Shown piece by piece: positions 14,594 through 24,900 of a DNA stretch of 64,000 nucleotides (positions within the stretch are counted from its first letter, which is position 1; each line of letters starts with the position of its first letter). The position numbers were made by a program, and so were the translations under genes. This stretch comes from Eubacterium sp. (GTDB lineage: Bacteria; Bacillota; Clostridia; Lachnospirales; Lachnospiraceae), in NCBI GenBank assembly GCA_003486385.1, contig DNFT01000032.1, positions 56,961 through 120,960 of the forward strand, written 5' to 3'. A model generated the notes under the pieces. It had not been told where the DNA came from. It worked only from the letters and a program-made list of their open reading frames with translations, and searched no databases.

Positions 14594-17500
14594 TTACGCC
14601 TGCTTCAGGTCAAACTGCAGAAGATATTTCTCATAGTCTGCCATCGGCATAGGCTTTGAATAGTAATATCCCTGAATAATATCACATTCTATCTCTCTTA
14701 AAAACTCGACCTGCTCTTTTCGCTCAACGCCCTCGCACACTACCCTTATGTCAAGTCCATGAGCCATCTGAACAATTTTCTCAATAATATAGCGGCTTCT
14801 CTTAGAATCATCCGTGCTTTCAAGAAACTCCTTATCAATCTTCAGTTCATCAACAGCCATATCCTTTAGCAGGTTAAATGATGAATAACCGCTTCCGAAA
14901 TCATCCATTGAGAAGCTGAAGCCAAGTGCCTTCATCTTGTTGATAAGCCCTACCATTGTTTTTGAATCCTCTATAAATGCACTCTCTGTAATTTCAAAAA
15001 CAACCATGTTCATAGGAATGTTGTATTTGTTTAACATATCCTGAAGCATGCTGAGATACATCCTGTCATTTACGTGAAGTCTCGACTGGTTGACATTGAC
15101 CGGAAATACAGGAAGACCTTCATCCATGCGTCTTCTTAACATTCTGCATACCTGCTCAAGGACAAAGAAATCAACCTCCGTGACAAATCCGTTCTTCTCA
15201 AAAAGAGGAATGAAATCTCCCGGCGCGATAAATCCCTTCTCAGGCGAAATCCATCTTACAAGAGCCTCACAGCCAACCGGAATCTCAGAATTGATGTCAA
15301 CCTTAGGCTGAAGATAGACTGTAAACTCATTATTTTCAAGAGCTTTTTTCATGCTCGCGGTCATTTCCTGATTTTTAATAAATTCTGCGTTCATCGCTTC
15401 ATCATAAAGCATGATAGGTGTCTTGGCATCATCCCTTGCTCTCTTTTCCGCAATAGAAGCCTTATCAACCATATCTCTTACGCTTCCGGCTTCATTTTCT
15501 GCAAGGTATACACCACAGGTACTCTTTACAATAACCGAATCAGCAAAGCCTGAAATATTGATTTCTATGTTAGAAATATAAGTTTCAAAATTATACTTCA
15601 AAGTCTCATAATCAATATAAGGTGTTAAAAATACGAATCTGTCCGCCAGCACTCTTGCATATATACCATCGGGCTGCATCATATCATCAAGCATCCGGCT
15701 CATAAATTTAAGTACAAGGTCTCCTTGTTCTCTTCCATAAAAATCGTTTATGTATTTAAAATTCTCGATATTTATATAGCCAATAGCATATTTTCCCTCG
15801 TCAAACTTAATTTTTTCAGTCTCTTTATAAAACTTAAACTGGTTCCACCCTCCTGTCACATTGTCTGTATATGCAAGCTTTTCAAAAACCTCTGTTTTTT
15901 TTCTTTTAGTAGTGATGACTAATGTGGTTATTGTGACTATCAGTACAGCAAGAACCAGACATATCTGAAGCCGGAACCTTACAATAATATTGACAAATGG
16001 ATTGCTTCTTTCTTCAGAAAATAATACACCGTTTATAATCCTGTTTTTTGACAGCTCAGGAGATATTGCAGCAATCGCCTTATTGATTATGCTGTTAAGC
16101 GAGACTTTATCATAACTCATACCTGTCATGGCGCCCAGCGGTATATACTCATCCTTATATGTGGCCTCAAGCATGGAATATGTAGGTTTATCCGAATAAA
16201 TCATCCACGAATAGCTATTGATATATGCCGCATCAACCTCTCCGTTCTTGACCGCATCCAGACAGGCAACAACATTGTCATAATTTGTAAATTGTAAATC
16301 CTGCGAATATGTCTGACCGCTGACTGCAAAGATTGATGTCATGCCGACGGTCTTAGTCTTACTCTTCAAATCAAGCTTAACCTCATATACCGGCACCTGA
16401 AGATACCAGTCCGTTATACTTAGCGAGTTCTTCCTTGCCCACTCACGGTAATAAGGAACAAGTGCAATCATATCAAGCTTACCATCAAGCAGATCCTGTT
16501 TGCATTTGCCTGAATCGGCATATTCATGATACATGAAGCTGAACCCGGTATACTCAGAAAAATAATCAAAAAATCTTCTGGAAATCCCACCGAATCTTCC
16601 CTCATCATCCGTATACTGCAATGGATATGAATTTTTTAAATACCCGACATGTATAATCGGGTGGTCAATAACATACTCATGTTCCTCCCGCGTAAGAGCG
16701 ACATAGCTTGCCTTGCTCTGCCAGTACTCGGCATCATAAAGACTCTGTATGTATGTGTTGTTCTGCATATTATAACAGGTTATAGTGTTATCCAGTTCAT
16801 CTATAATCGGCTGCATATTTGAAGCACCGACAAAATAGAACTCGTGTTTACCGAACGTAGCGACATTTTTTACATTCTCATCTACATAAGTTAAGGTACC
16901 TGATACAGCAGCATCAATTATTCCATACTCTACATCTGCAAGCATCTTATTCTCATCATCATAGTATCTTCCCGCATAACTGAACCCATTCTGAGCCGCA
17001 TATTCATCAAGCTCCTCCTCCGTCGTTGAATAGCGGTACATACCTATTGTCAAGCCATTGAACTTCTCAAATTCTTCAAAATATATATCTGCATCCTCTT
17101 CCACATAGAGGACATTATTTTCCCAAAAAACAGCTGCCTTAGAAATGCTGTACCCTGAGTATGATTTCAAATCCTCACATGTCAATATCAAATCACATTC
17201 AGAAGGAATCACCTCCTCCGGTCTCAGACCTTTATCAATAAGCAGCACATCAATATTATAGCCGGCATCTGAGCCGAGCTGTGCAAGGTAATCTATGGCA
17301 TAGCCTGTAAGGCTTCCGTCAGAATTACTCTCGGCAAAGCCCTCCTGTTCGCACACACCTATGGTTATCTTTTTAAGAGTTTCACTGTTCTCGTCAGCTG
17401 CAAACACTGTTGCAGCATTTAAAAAAAACATCACAAATATTGTTAGTAAAGCAATCCGTCTCTTCTTCAATGTATCATACCACCCAAACATAAAAATCAA
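14594..17500 (-). CDS. Dual solute-binding sensor with degenerate GGDEF and intact EAL domain
   Basis: Protein of 968 residues. Signal peptide at about 1-35, then two tandem family-3 solute-binding domains outside the cell (about 44-265 and 275-500), a membrane helix near 514-534, GGDEF (about 545-700) and EAL (about 712-960). The GGDEF signature reads LADRF, so cyclase activity is unlikely. The EAL domain keeps EALVRW, ITESAFIED, MDDFGSGYSS, CEGVE and QGYYYSKP, so it should hydrolyse cyclic-di-GMP. It probably senses amino acids or similar ligands and lowers cyclic-di-GMP. The start is TTG at 17500 behind AGGGG; an ATG at 17491 is the alternative. Confidence 0.88.
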   Translation of the reverse strand: MIFMFGWYDTLKKRRIALLTIFVMFFLNAATVFAADENSETLKKITIGVCEQEGFAESNSDGSLTGYAIDYLAQLGSDAGYNIDVLLIDKGLRPEEVIPSECDLILTCEDLKSYSGYSISKAAVFWENNVLYVEEDADIYFEEFEKFNGLTIGMYRYSTTEEELDEYAAQNGFSYAGRYYDDENKMLADVEYGIIDAAVSGTLTYVDENVKNVATFGKHEFYFVGASNMQPIIDELDNTITCYNMQNNTYIQSLYDAEYWQSKASYVALTREEHEYVIDHPIIHVGYLKNSYPLQYTDDEGRFGGISRRFFDYFSEYTGFSFMYHEYADSGKCKQDLLDGKLDMIALVPYYREWARKNSLSITDWYLQVPVYEVKLDLKSKTKTVGMTSIFAVSGQTYSQDLQFTNYDNVVACLDAVKNGEVDAAYINSYSWMIYSDKPTYSMLEATYKDEYIPLGAMTGMSYDKVSLNSIINKAIAAISPELSKNRIINGVLFSEERSNPFVNIIVRFRLQICLVLAVLIVTITTLVITTKRKKTEVFEKLAYTDNVTGGWNQFKFYKETEKIKFDEGKYAIGYINIENFKYINDFYGREQGDLVLKFMSRMLDDMMQPDGIYARVLADRFVFLTPYIDYETLKYNFETYISNIEINISGFADSVIVKSTCGVYLAENEAGSVRDMVDKASIAEKRARDDAKTPIMLYDEAMNAEFIKNQEMTASMKKALENNEFTVYLQPKVDINSEIPVGCEALVRWISPEKGFIAPGDFIPLFEKNGFVTEVDFFVLEQVCRMLRRRMDEGLPVFPVNVNQSRLHVNDRMYLSMLQDMLNKYNIPMNMVVFEITESAFIEDSKTMVGLINKMKALGFSFSMDDFGSGYSSFNLLKDMAVDELKIDKEFLESTDDSKRSRYIIEKIVQMAHGLDIRVVCEGVERKEQVEFLREIECDIIQGYYYSKPMPMADYEKYLLQFDLKQA

Positions 17501-17552
17501 TATAGCCGCCCCTGTGGCAGCACAGCCTCAGGGACAGCTTATATGCATGTTA

Positions 17553-18935
17553 TTACTTATTGCTTAAATAGTCATCAATTCCCTTAGCTGCCGCTTTTCC
17601 GGCTCCCATCGCAAGTATAACGGTGGCTGCACCTGTAACCGCATCGCCTCCGGCATATACTGCCTGCTTAGTTGTAAGACCATTCTCATCTGCAATTATA
17701 CAACGGTGCTTATTAATATCAAGTCCTTCTGTCGTTGAAGATATCAACGGATTAGGAGAAGTACCGAGTGACATAATGACTGTGTCAAGCTCAAGCTCGA
17801 ACTCTGAACCCGGTATCTCAACAGGTCTTCTTCTTCCCGAAGCATCCGGCTCGCCAAGCTCCATGCGGATACATCTCATTCCTCTTACATGTCCATTGTC
17901 GTCCACCAATATCTCTACCGGGTTAGTCAGAAGGTCAAATATAATGCCCTCCTGCTTAGCGTGATGAACCTCCTCCACTCTTGCCGGAAGCTCCTCCTCG
18001 CTTCTTCTATATACGATATGAACCTCTGCTCCAAGACGGAGTGCTGTACGTGCTGCATCCATTGCAACATTTCCACCGCCTACAACAGCTACCTTATGTC
18101 CTGCCGCAATCGGTGTATCATAGTCATCAGAGAAAGCCTTCATAAGATTGCTTCTTGTGAGGTACTCGTTAGCTGAGAACACACCATTAGCATTCTCACC
18201 AGGTATTCCCATGAACTTCGGAAGTCCGGCTCCTGAGCCGATAAATACAGCATCAAAGCCTTCCTCATCTAAAAGCTCATCAATCGTAACTGATTTTCCA
18301 ACAACAACATTCGTCTCAATCTTAACGCCAAGCTTCTTCACATTCTCAATCTCAGCCTTAACTACAGTCTGCTTTGGAAGTCGGAACTCAGGTATACCAT
18401 ATACCAATACACCACCCGCTTCGTGAAGAGCTTCAAATATTGTGACATCATATCCAAGCTTCGCAAGATCTCCGGCACATGTAAGACCAGATGGACCTGA
18501 ACCGATAACAGCTACTCTCTTGCCGTTAGGAGCTGCCGGAGCCTCAGGCTCCACATTATGCTCTCTTGCCCAGTCTGCAACAAATCTCTCAAGCTTACCT
18601 ATAGATACCGGCTCACCCTTGAAACCTCTGATACACTTTCCCTCACACTGGCTCTCCTGTGGACATACTCGGCCGCACACAGCCGGAAGAGCCGATGACT
18701 TTCCTATAACCTTATAGGCTTCGGAAAAGTTGCCATTCTTAACCTCATTGATAAACTCAGGGATATGTATTGCTACAGGACAGCCCTTCATACACTGCGC
18801 ATTTTTACAGTTAAGGCATCTTGAAGCCTCTTCCTTAGCCTCTTCCTCATTATATCCTAAACATACTTCTTCAAAATTCTTTGCTCTGACAGCAGGTTCC
18901 TGCTCTCTTACAGGTACTTTCTTCAATACATCCAT
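17553..18935 (-). CDS. nfnB: NfnB, large subunit of NADH-dependent ferredoxin:NADP+ oxidoreductase
   Basis: Iron-sulfur flavoprotein of 460 residues. The start at 18935 has GGAGG eight bases upstream, one base after the nfnA stop. The N-terminus carries two cysteine clusters, CLNCKNAQCMKGCP and CGRVCPQESQCEGKC, for [4Fe-4S] centres. An FAD fold (VIGSGPSGLTCAGDLAKLGY) and an NADPH fold (VAVVGGGNVAMDAARTALRL) follow. With NfnA it bifurcates electrons between NADPH, NAD+ and ferredoxin. It is also similar to the glutamate synthase small subunit, but no large subunit is adjacent, and pairing with nfnA favours Nfn. Confidence 0.88.
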   Translation of the reverse strand: MDVLKKVPVREQEPAVRAKNFEEVCLGYNEEEAKEEASRCLNCKNAQCMKGCPVAIHIPEFINEVKNGNFSEAYKVIGKSSALPAVCGRVCPQESQCEGKCIRGFKGEPVSIGKLERFVADWAREHNVEPEAPAAPNGKRVAVIGSGPSGLTCAGDLAKLGYDVTIFEALHEAGGVLVYGIPEFRLPKQTVVKAEIENVKKLGVKIETNVVVGKSVTIDELLDEEGFDAVFIGSGAGLPKFMGIPGENANGVFSANEYLTRSNLMKAFSDDYDTPIAAGHKVAVVGGGNVAMDAARTALRLGAEVHIVYRRSEEELPARVEEVHHAKQEGIIFDLLTNPVEILVDDNGHVRGMRCIRMELGEPDASGRRRPVEIPGSEFELELDTVIMSLGTSPNPLISSTTEGLDINKHRCIIADENGLTTKQAVYAGGDAVTGAATVILAMGAGKAAAKGIDDYLSNK

Positions 18936-18936
18936 C

Positions 18937-19824
18937 CTAGTTACCTCCACACTGGCCGCATCCACCGTGATGTGTAGCGCCTTCCTTTAATTTGAGCATT
19001 GCCCTGCCCTCTTCTGTCTTATACATCTGCTGTCTCTTCATCGCCTCATCAAAGTTGACAAGATGTCCGTCAAACTCAGGTCCGTCAACACATGCAAACT
19101 TAACCTCACCGCCAACGCTTACACGGCATGCCCCACACATACCTGTACCGTCAACCATAATAGGATTAAGACTCACAACAGTCCTGATTCCAAGCTCCTT
19201 GGTAAGAAGAGCCACGAACTTCATCATAATCATAGGTCCTATCGCAACACAGACATCATACGTCTTATGCTCATCATTGACAAGTGACTTGATAACCTCT
19301 GTAACCATACCCTTGCGTCCATAGCTTCCATCATCAGTAGTGATATAAAGATTTCCCGCTACAGCCTTCATCTCATCTTCAAGAATGAGAAGCTCTTTAT
19401 TCTTGGCACCGACAATGACATCTGCAGCAATGCCATTTTCATGGAGCCATTTCACCTGTGGATATACCGGTGCGGTACCAACACCACCTGCCACAAAGAG
19501 AATCCTCTTGTTCTTAAGCTCCGACAAATCCTCCTTGACAAGCTCAGAAGGCATTCCAAGAGGACCTGTGAAATCCCTGAAGGAATCTCCCGCCTTCAAA
19601 TGTGACATTCTTTCTGTGGAAGCTCCAACTATCTGGAATACTATAGTTATTGTTCCCTCCTCGCGATTATAATCGCAGATTGTAAGAGGAATTCTCTCTC
19701 CATGTTCATCCATCTTAACGATGACAAACTGCCCCGGCATACATCTCTTAGCAACCCAAGGGGCTTTCACATCCATAAGGAATATTTTGTCAGCAAGCTG
19801 TCTTGCCTTTGTTATTGCATACAT
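18937..19824 (-). CDS. nfnA: NfnA, FAD/[2Fe-2S] subunit
   Basis: Protein of 295 residues of the ferredoxin-NADP reductase/dihydroorotate dehydrogenase electron-transfer type. It shows the FAD-binding strand IPLTICDYNREEGTI, the NAD-binding VAGGVGTAPVYPQVKWL and a C-terminal [2Fe-2S] site, GTGMCGACRVSVGG with a further Cys in KFACVDGPEFDGH. AGGAGG precedes the ATG. nfnB follows with one base between them. Together they balance NADH, NADPH and reduced ferredoxin in fermentation. Confidence 0.9.
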   Translation of the reverse strand: MYAITKARQLADKIFLMDVKAPWVAKRCMPGQFVIVKMDEHGERIPLTICDYNREEGTITIVFQIVGASTERMSHLKAGDSFRDFTGPLGMPSELVKEDLSELKNKRILFVAGGVGTAPVYPQVKWLHENGIAADVIVGAKNKELLILEDEMKAVAGNLYITTDDGSYGRKGMVTEVIKSLVNDEHKTYDVCVAIGPMIMMKFVALLTKELGIRTVVSLNPIMVDGTGMCGACRVSVGGEVKFACVDGPEFDGHLVNFDEAMKRQQMYKTEEGRAMLKLKEGATHHGGCGQCGGN

Positions 19825-19923
19825 AGCATACCTCCTAATTCTTCATTACTTTATTTTAATATATTAAAGCGGAAAAGACAACTAATTAATTATTTTTTCT
19901 AAAAAACTTATATAATTTAAAAA

Positions 19924-19963
19924 TGGGACGTCTGAGGCTGCAAAGCACACCTCAGATGTCCCA
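19924..19963 (-). terminator. Terminator of the zinc-ribbon/TPR gene
   Basis: Arms 19924-19937 and 19950-19963 form a 14-bp stem with one wobble pair. On the minus strand it is followed by TTTTTAAATT. It lies about 55 bases past the stop codon at 20019. Confidence 0.75.
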
Positions 19964-20018
19964 ATCCTTCGGATATAAATGTCTGTAAAATCATACATTG
20001 TTTATGCAATTAAATTTT

Positions 20019-21572
20019 CTAATATATGACTTCATCCAATGTATACACACCATTATTTTCATATACCGTGTAAACGTACGAAGACTCACTATCAACACCC
20101 ATCTGGTAATTAGCCTTCATATCCCCCTGCTCTGTTGTGACATATATATCAAATACCCATATAGAGCTTCCTGATATATTTTTCTTCTCATCAAGCACAA
20201 GCTTAACCGGTTCACCATCTGATGAAAGATGCTCAGAATTCACCATATTTTTATGTTCCATTGCCTGCCACAATATTTCAAGTGCACGTTCCTGCGAAAC
20301 TTTATCCTCAAGCTTTAAAACGTAGTTGCGCTTTACCACGGAGCTTTTCTGTCCATTCTTATTATATGTCACAACCGAGAGTACATTGTTGCCTGATGGC
20401 ATTTCAAAAGGTCCTGTGTACAGAGTCGACTTGTTGGTAGGAGTTGTATTATCAAGTGTATAATACGCCTTTCCACCTGCCGGAATATTACCAATGACAA
20501 TAAGCTGCTCCGTCTCATAGTTACCGCTTCTTGGACTGATTGTAGGTGCATCAGGTGCTTTATACTCGACCTTATATTCTGCTGATGCTACACTGCTTGC
20601 GATATTATACTGATTAACCGCAATACACTGCAGCTTGGTTGTCCCCTCGGTTATCTCTAGCTTGTTCTTATATAGAGCACTATTAATTGTAGGTTCACTT
20701 CCATCAACCGTATAATAAATGTCATAGCCATAATCCGAGGTAAGCTTAACCTCCAAATCAGTTGTATATTCTCCGCTCTCGACGCTTACCGCAGGAGCCT
20801 CAACATAATACTTCGCAACCGCATCGGCAGCCTGTGTATCCTTATATTTGTTGTACAGCTCGACAAGTGCCTCTGTAACCCCTGCCTTTTCATAATAATT
20901 TTCAAGATAAACTATTGCCTCGAGATTATACTGATCCACCTGCAAAATGTTATAAAGCATGCTTATAGCTTTTTCTGTGTCGCCGGTAGCTGCATAGCAG
21001 TCATAGAGGCTGAATCTTAAGTTAACCTTGCCGGCTGCTTCAGGAAATGTGAGTGCCTTTTCAAGGTAAGGTATTGCCTCAGCGTTTTTTCCATTCTGAA
21101 TATAAGCAATACCTGTATTATTGTAATAAGCAAAATTATTCTGAGCTTTCTTTAAAACAGAATTGATTGTAAAGAAAGCAAGCCCTATCAAAGCTGCAAC
21201 ACAGACTATAACAACACACACTATAGCAGCAATTTTACCACCATTATTCTTTTTCTTTTTGACCGGTTTTTTCGTTGAAGCACTTTTCTGAACCGGCTGT
21301 GTCCGTTGTCTGTCTGAACTTCGCTGTGATACTCCTAACACATCTGTTTTATTCTTAGATTCCGCATTTTTCTTATCTAAATTACCCTGCATCTGCTTTA
21401 CATATACCTGTGCATCCTCAGTCTCATTCTCAACAATCTTGGCGATTGACTGTGCAAGCTGCTCCTCAAGTTCAATATCCTCAGCCTTCTTTTTTGCAAC
21501 CGGCTTACCGCAGACATCACATATTCTCTGGTTACTGTTCAATGTATGACCGCAATTTTCACAACGTATCAT
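20019..21572 (-). CDS. Zinc-ribbon, TPR and chitobiase-C-terminal-like membrane protein
   Basis: From the ATG at 21572 (GGAGG seven bases upstream) the protein is 517 residues. It starts with a zinc ribbon (C4, C7, C18, C21 in MIRCENCGHTLNSNQRICDV). A charged linker and one membrane helix (IAAIVCVVIVCVAALIGLAF) come next. Beyond that are two to three TPR-like repeats (AYIQNGKNAEAIPYLEKAL) and two tandem chitobiase/beta-hexosaminidase C-terminal-type beta domains (YYTVDGSEPT and YYTLDNTTPT). A mixed C-terminal domain ends it. The ribbon faces the cytoplasm and the rest is probably outside. The role is unknown; it may be envelope-associated. Confidence 0.78.
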   Translation of the reverse strand: MIRCENCGHTLNSNQRICDVCGKPVAKKKAEDIELEEQLAQSIAKIVENETEDAQVYVKQMQGNLDKKNAESKNKTDVLGVSQRSSDRQRTQPVQKSASTKKPVKKKKNNGGKIAAIVCVVIVCVAALIGLAFFTINSVLKKAQNNFAYYNNTGIAYIQNGKNAEAIPYLEKALTFPEAAGKVNLRFSLYDCYAATGDTEKAISMLYNILQVDQYNLEAIVYLENYYEKAGVTEALVELYNKYKDTQAADAVAKYYVEAPAVSVESGEYTTDLEVKLTSDYGYDIYYTVDGSEPTINSALYKNKLEITEGTTKLQCIAVNQYNIASSVASAEYKVEYKAPDAPTISPRSGNYETEQLIVIGNIPAGGKAYYTLDNTTPTNKSTLYTGPFEMPSGNNVLSVVTYNKNGQKSSVVKRNYVLKLEDKVSQERALEILWQAMEHKNMVNSEHLSSDGEPVKLVLDEKKNISGSSIWVFDIYVTTEQGDMKANYQMGVDSESSYVYTVYENNGVYTLDEVIY

Positions 21573-21848
21573 AACCAATCCTCCATAAATCAAATTATAA
21601 CATCTATTACTCCCTTAAAAAGCTCACTACTTTAATCTTGACTAATATAGCATAATTTATTTTAAAATTCAACTGATTGATTTAAATGTAATTATTTTGT
21701 TACATTTTGCATATTAATTCATTTTCTTTTTATAATTTTTTCCCTATTATTTTACTTGTTATACACAAATACGTCACAACATATATTTATAATAATATTC
21801 GGATAGCAAAGTTAATGCTTTCTATCTCCCCCCTCATATTTAAAAACC

Positions 21849-21879
21849 AGAAGCCCCGGTCTAATCCCCCGGGGCTTCT
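21849..21879. terminator. Bidirectional hairpin terminator
   Basis: AGAAGCCCCGG and its complement (21849-21859, 21869-21879) pair around nine bases, with five Ts following on each strand. It lies in the gene-free stretch 21573-21968. Apart from this and the next hairpin, that stretch shows only AT-rich sequence, including the promoter region of the zinc-ribbon/TPR gene. Confidence 0.65.
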
Positions 21880-21910
21880 AGTTTTTATTATATGCTTTTG
21901 CAATAAATAA

Positions 21911-21954
21911 AATACCCTATAGCAGATACTAAGCTCTATCTGCTATAGGGTATT
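21911..21954 (-). terminator. Terminator of the Big_2 repeat protein gene
   Basis: A perfect 17-bp stem (AATACCCTATAGCAGAT at 21911-21927 with 21938-21954) has a ten-base loop. It lies 15 bases beyond the stop codon at 21969 and is followed by a T-rich run on the minus strand. Confidence 0.8.
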
Positions 21955-21968
21955 TTTATCTTAACATA

Positions 21969-24900
21969 TTAAGGCTTTTCGTTAGTCTTATTTATAAATT
22001 TACCCGGATCAATTGAGCGGACAATGACGTTACATGTAACCGTCTTTCCATCCACGGTCGCCGTAATTGTACATTCTCCAGGCATACGTGCTGTCACAAT
22101 ACCTCTCTGTGTTACAGTAGCAATTCTAGGATTGCTGCTTCGCCATGATACAGCCGCCGTAGAAGGTGCACCATCAACATACAGATTAAATGTATCGTAT
22201 TGTTCAAGTGTAGTCGATGACTTGCTTATAGCCATAGAATAAACCATACATGTATCCTGTATCGTTCCATACGTTGTATATGCCGTAACCTGACAGCTGC
22301 CAGGTCCAACTGTTGTAATCTGACCATTGCTGTCAACAACTACTACTGACGTATCCGATGAAACCCATTTAACTGTCTCTGTTGAATTGATTGGGAATAA
22401 TCTTGCTGTTAAGGTTCTCACCTTACCTGTAAGCATCAAAATCTCATGTGAATTGATTGTGACCGAGGTTGCGCTTACTATCTGTTTAACTATGATTGTA
22501 CATTCTGCCACAACATTATTTCCATCGGTTGATGTTGCATATACCTTACATCGTCCTACTCCGACAGCCTCAACATCTCCATCATCATATACTTTTGCAA
22601 CGGTAGGATCCGATGATGTCCACTCAAGCTTCTTAACCGAAGCATCAGCCGGTTCGACAGTTGCTACAAGGTGGAATACATCACCCACATACAATGTTAT
22701 CTTAGATTTAGACAGTTTAATATCAGTTACCGGTCTGATAACCTGAACTATACATGAAGCACTTACTCCACTTCCATCCGCCGCTGTTGCAGTAACAACC
22801 GCAGTGCCATATCCAACGCCTGTCATGGTTCCGTACTGATTAACAGTAAGTACCGATTCATTGCTCGAGGTCCAGATGATTCCCTTATCCGAAGCACTCT
22901 CCGGTTCTACTTTTGCACTCAATGTATATGAAGAACCATGGTTTAAGTAACGCTTTTCATCGGACAATGTGATGGAGGTTACATATTCCTTAACTGCAAT
23001 CACACACTTCTGTGAGAAGCTTCCTTCCTCAGTTGTTACAACGATTTCACATATACCACCCTTAACTGCAGTGATAACACCCTTTTCGTCAACTGTTGCT
23101 ATATCGTTATCACTTGACCAGAAAGTTACTTTCTTATTAGATGCCGTTGAAGGCTCTACTATAGGAAGAAGTACAAACTTCGTACCCTTTACCATATTCT
23201 GATAATAAGTATTAAGCGAAAGACCTGTGAGCGGCTCCAGTACAACAACCGTACAGGATGCTGCAACCTTGGACGCCGGGTTAGTTGCCGTAATAATACA
23301 CTGGCCAACTCCTATGGTTGATACCTTACCATCACTTGAAACAGTCGCAATAGCCGAATCGCTCGTTGACCAGGCTATTGTCTTATCATCTGCTGTATCC
23401 GGGATAACAGAGGCATTAAGATAAAATTCCGTTCCCTTTCTGACCGTCATTTCTGAATTGCTCAGCGTTATTCCTGTTACAGGCTGAAGAACTCTGACAT
23501 TACAGTATGCCATAAATCCACCATCATTGGTTTCGGCGAAAATAGTTGCACTACCGCTTCCTACTGCGGTAAGGAGATTCTCATAGCTTGTAGAGTTCTC
23601 TACAGAAACTACCGATGGATTAGAGGATGTCCAAACCATAGTCTTATCATAGGCATTGTCCGGATTAACCGTAGCCGTAAGTCTGTAAGTATCACCTACG
23701 TTAAATGTAAGCTGTGTCTTATCAAGCTTGATTCCATATACATCCTGTGCAACCTCAATATGACAATAAGCTGTTATGCTTGGGTCAACTTCTGATGTAG
23801 CACATATCTCTGTCGAACCAGGAGCAACCAAGGTTACAAGACCTGTGTTACGGTCTACCGTCACGACATCAGTATTAAGTGATGTCCAGATAATTGACTG
23901 CTCACAGCCATCTGTTGCCGAATGGACATAACCTGTAAGCTGATATTGCTTCTGAGACATCGCAACAACTACATTAGTATCTGAAAGCTCAATAGATGTA
24001 GGTCTCTCTGTTATAAAAATATCAAGGTTTACAATCTGGCTGTTATCCTTAGAGTAAACAGTAAGTGTTGTATTACCAAGTCCCTGTGCGGTAACATCGC
24101 ATGACTGATGTACGCCGGTGGTTATCACAGGATTCAGTGAGATAAGTGACTGTGCCTGCGCTGAACCTGAAGCTTCCCAGATAAGTTCCGTGTTATCCGG
24201 TACATTATTGTCACTGTACTGTAAATCTGCATATATGGTCAATGTCTGACCAAGGTACATCGTAAGATGTGATTTACCATTCTGAGGCTCGCTAAGTGTG
24301 ATTCCATCTACGGGAATTGTTACCGTCAAGTCCATTGAAGCAACCTTGACAACTCCGTTAACCGTCTGGTATGCATAAATCTTTGTCTTACCTTTACTGA
24401 TACCGGTGATGGTCACATCCAATGCTGATTCAAACGAGGAATCATCCCACTCAACAGTAGCTATACTCTCATCTGCACTCTTCCATGTTACATTGGAAAC
24501 CTTAGTTGTATCAGTGCTTGTCGGAATAGCCGATATCTGTGTTTTTGCTCCGACATTAATAGAAGCCTCCGACTTCGACAGCATGAGCTTATCAATAACC
24601 TGAATCTTGGCATAAACCGTCTCAGTCTTTACCGTAACACCGTTCTCGACTCGCTCAATTACAACCTTAATGATTGCCGTACCTTCCTTAACAGCCTCAT
24701 AAAGACCTGTTCCAATCTGGTTAACCGCACCCTCATTGTTGTATTCATAGGAGTATGTAACATTGCTGTCAAATGCCGTTGTATATAGTGGAATATTATC
24801 ACCTATGCTTACAAGTATATTTTCTGAAAACTTAAGTCCGTAAGGAACCTCTACTTCTATTCCGGAAGCATACTCTGTCTTAAGCGAACCATCTGTGTTA

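Noticed and set aside
17553..18935. Glutamate synthase small subunit (gltD)
   Set aside because: Sequence similarity allows it, but there is no large subunit and the gene is one base from an nfnA-type partner, so NfnB is preferred.
21849..21954. A small RNA gene between two hairpins
   Set aside because: Both hairpins have terminator character and no convincing promoter precedes them; they are better explained as terminators.
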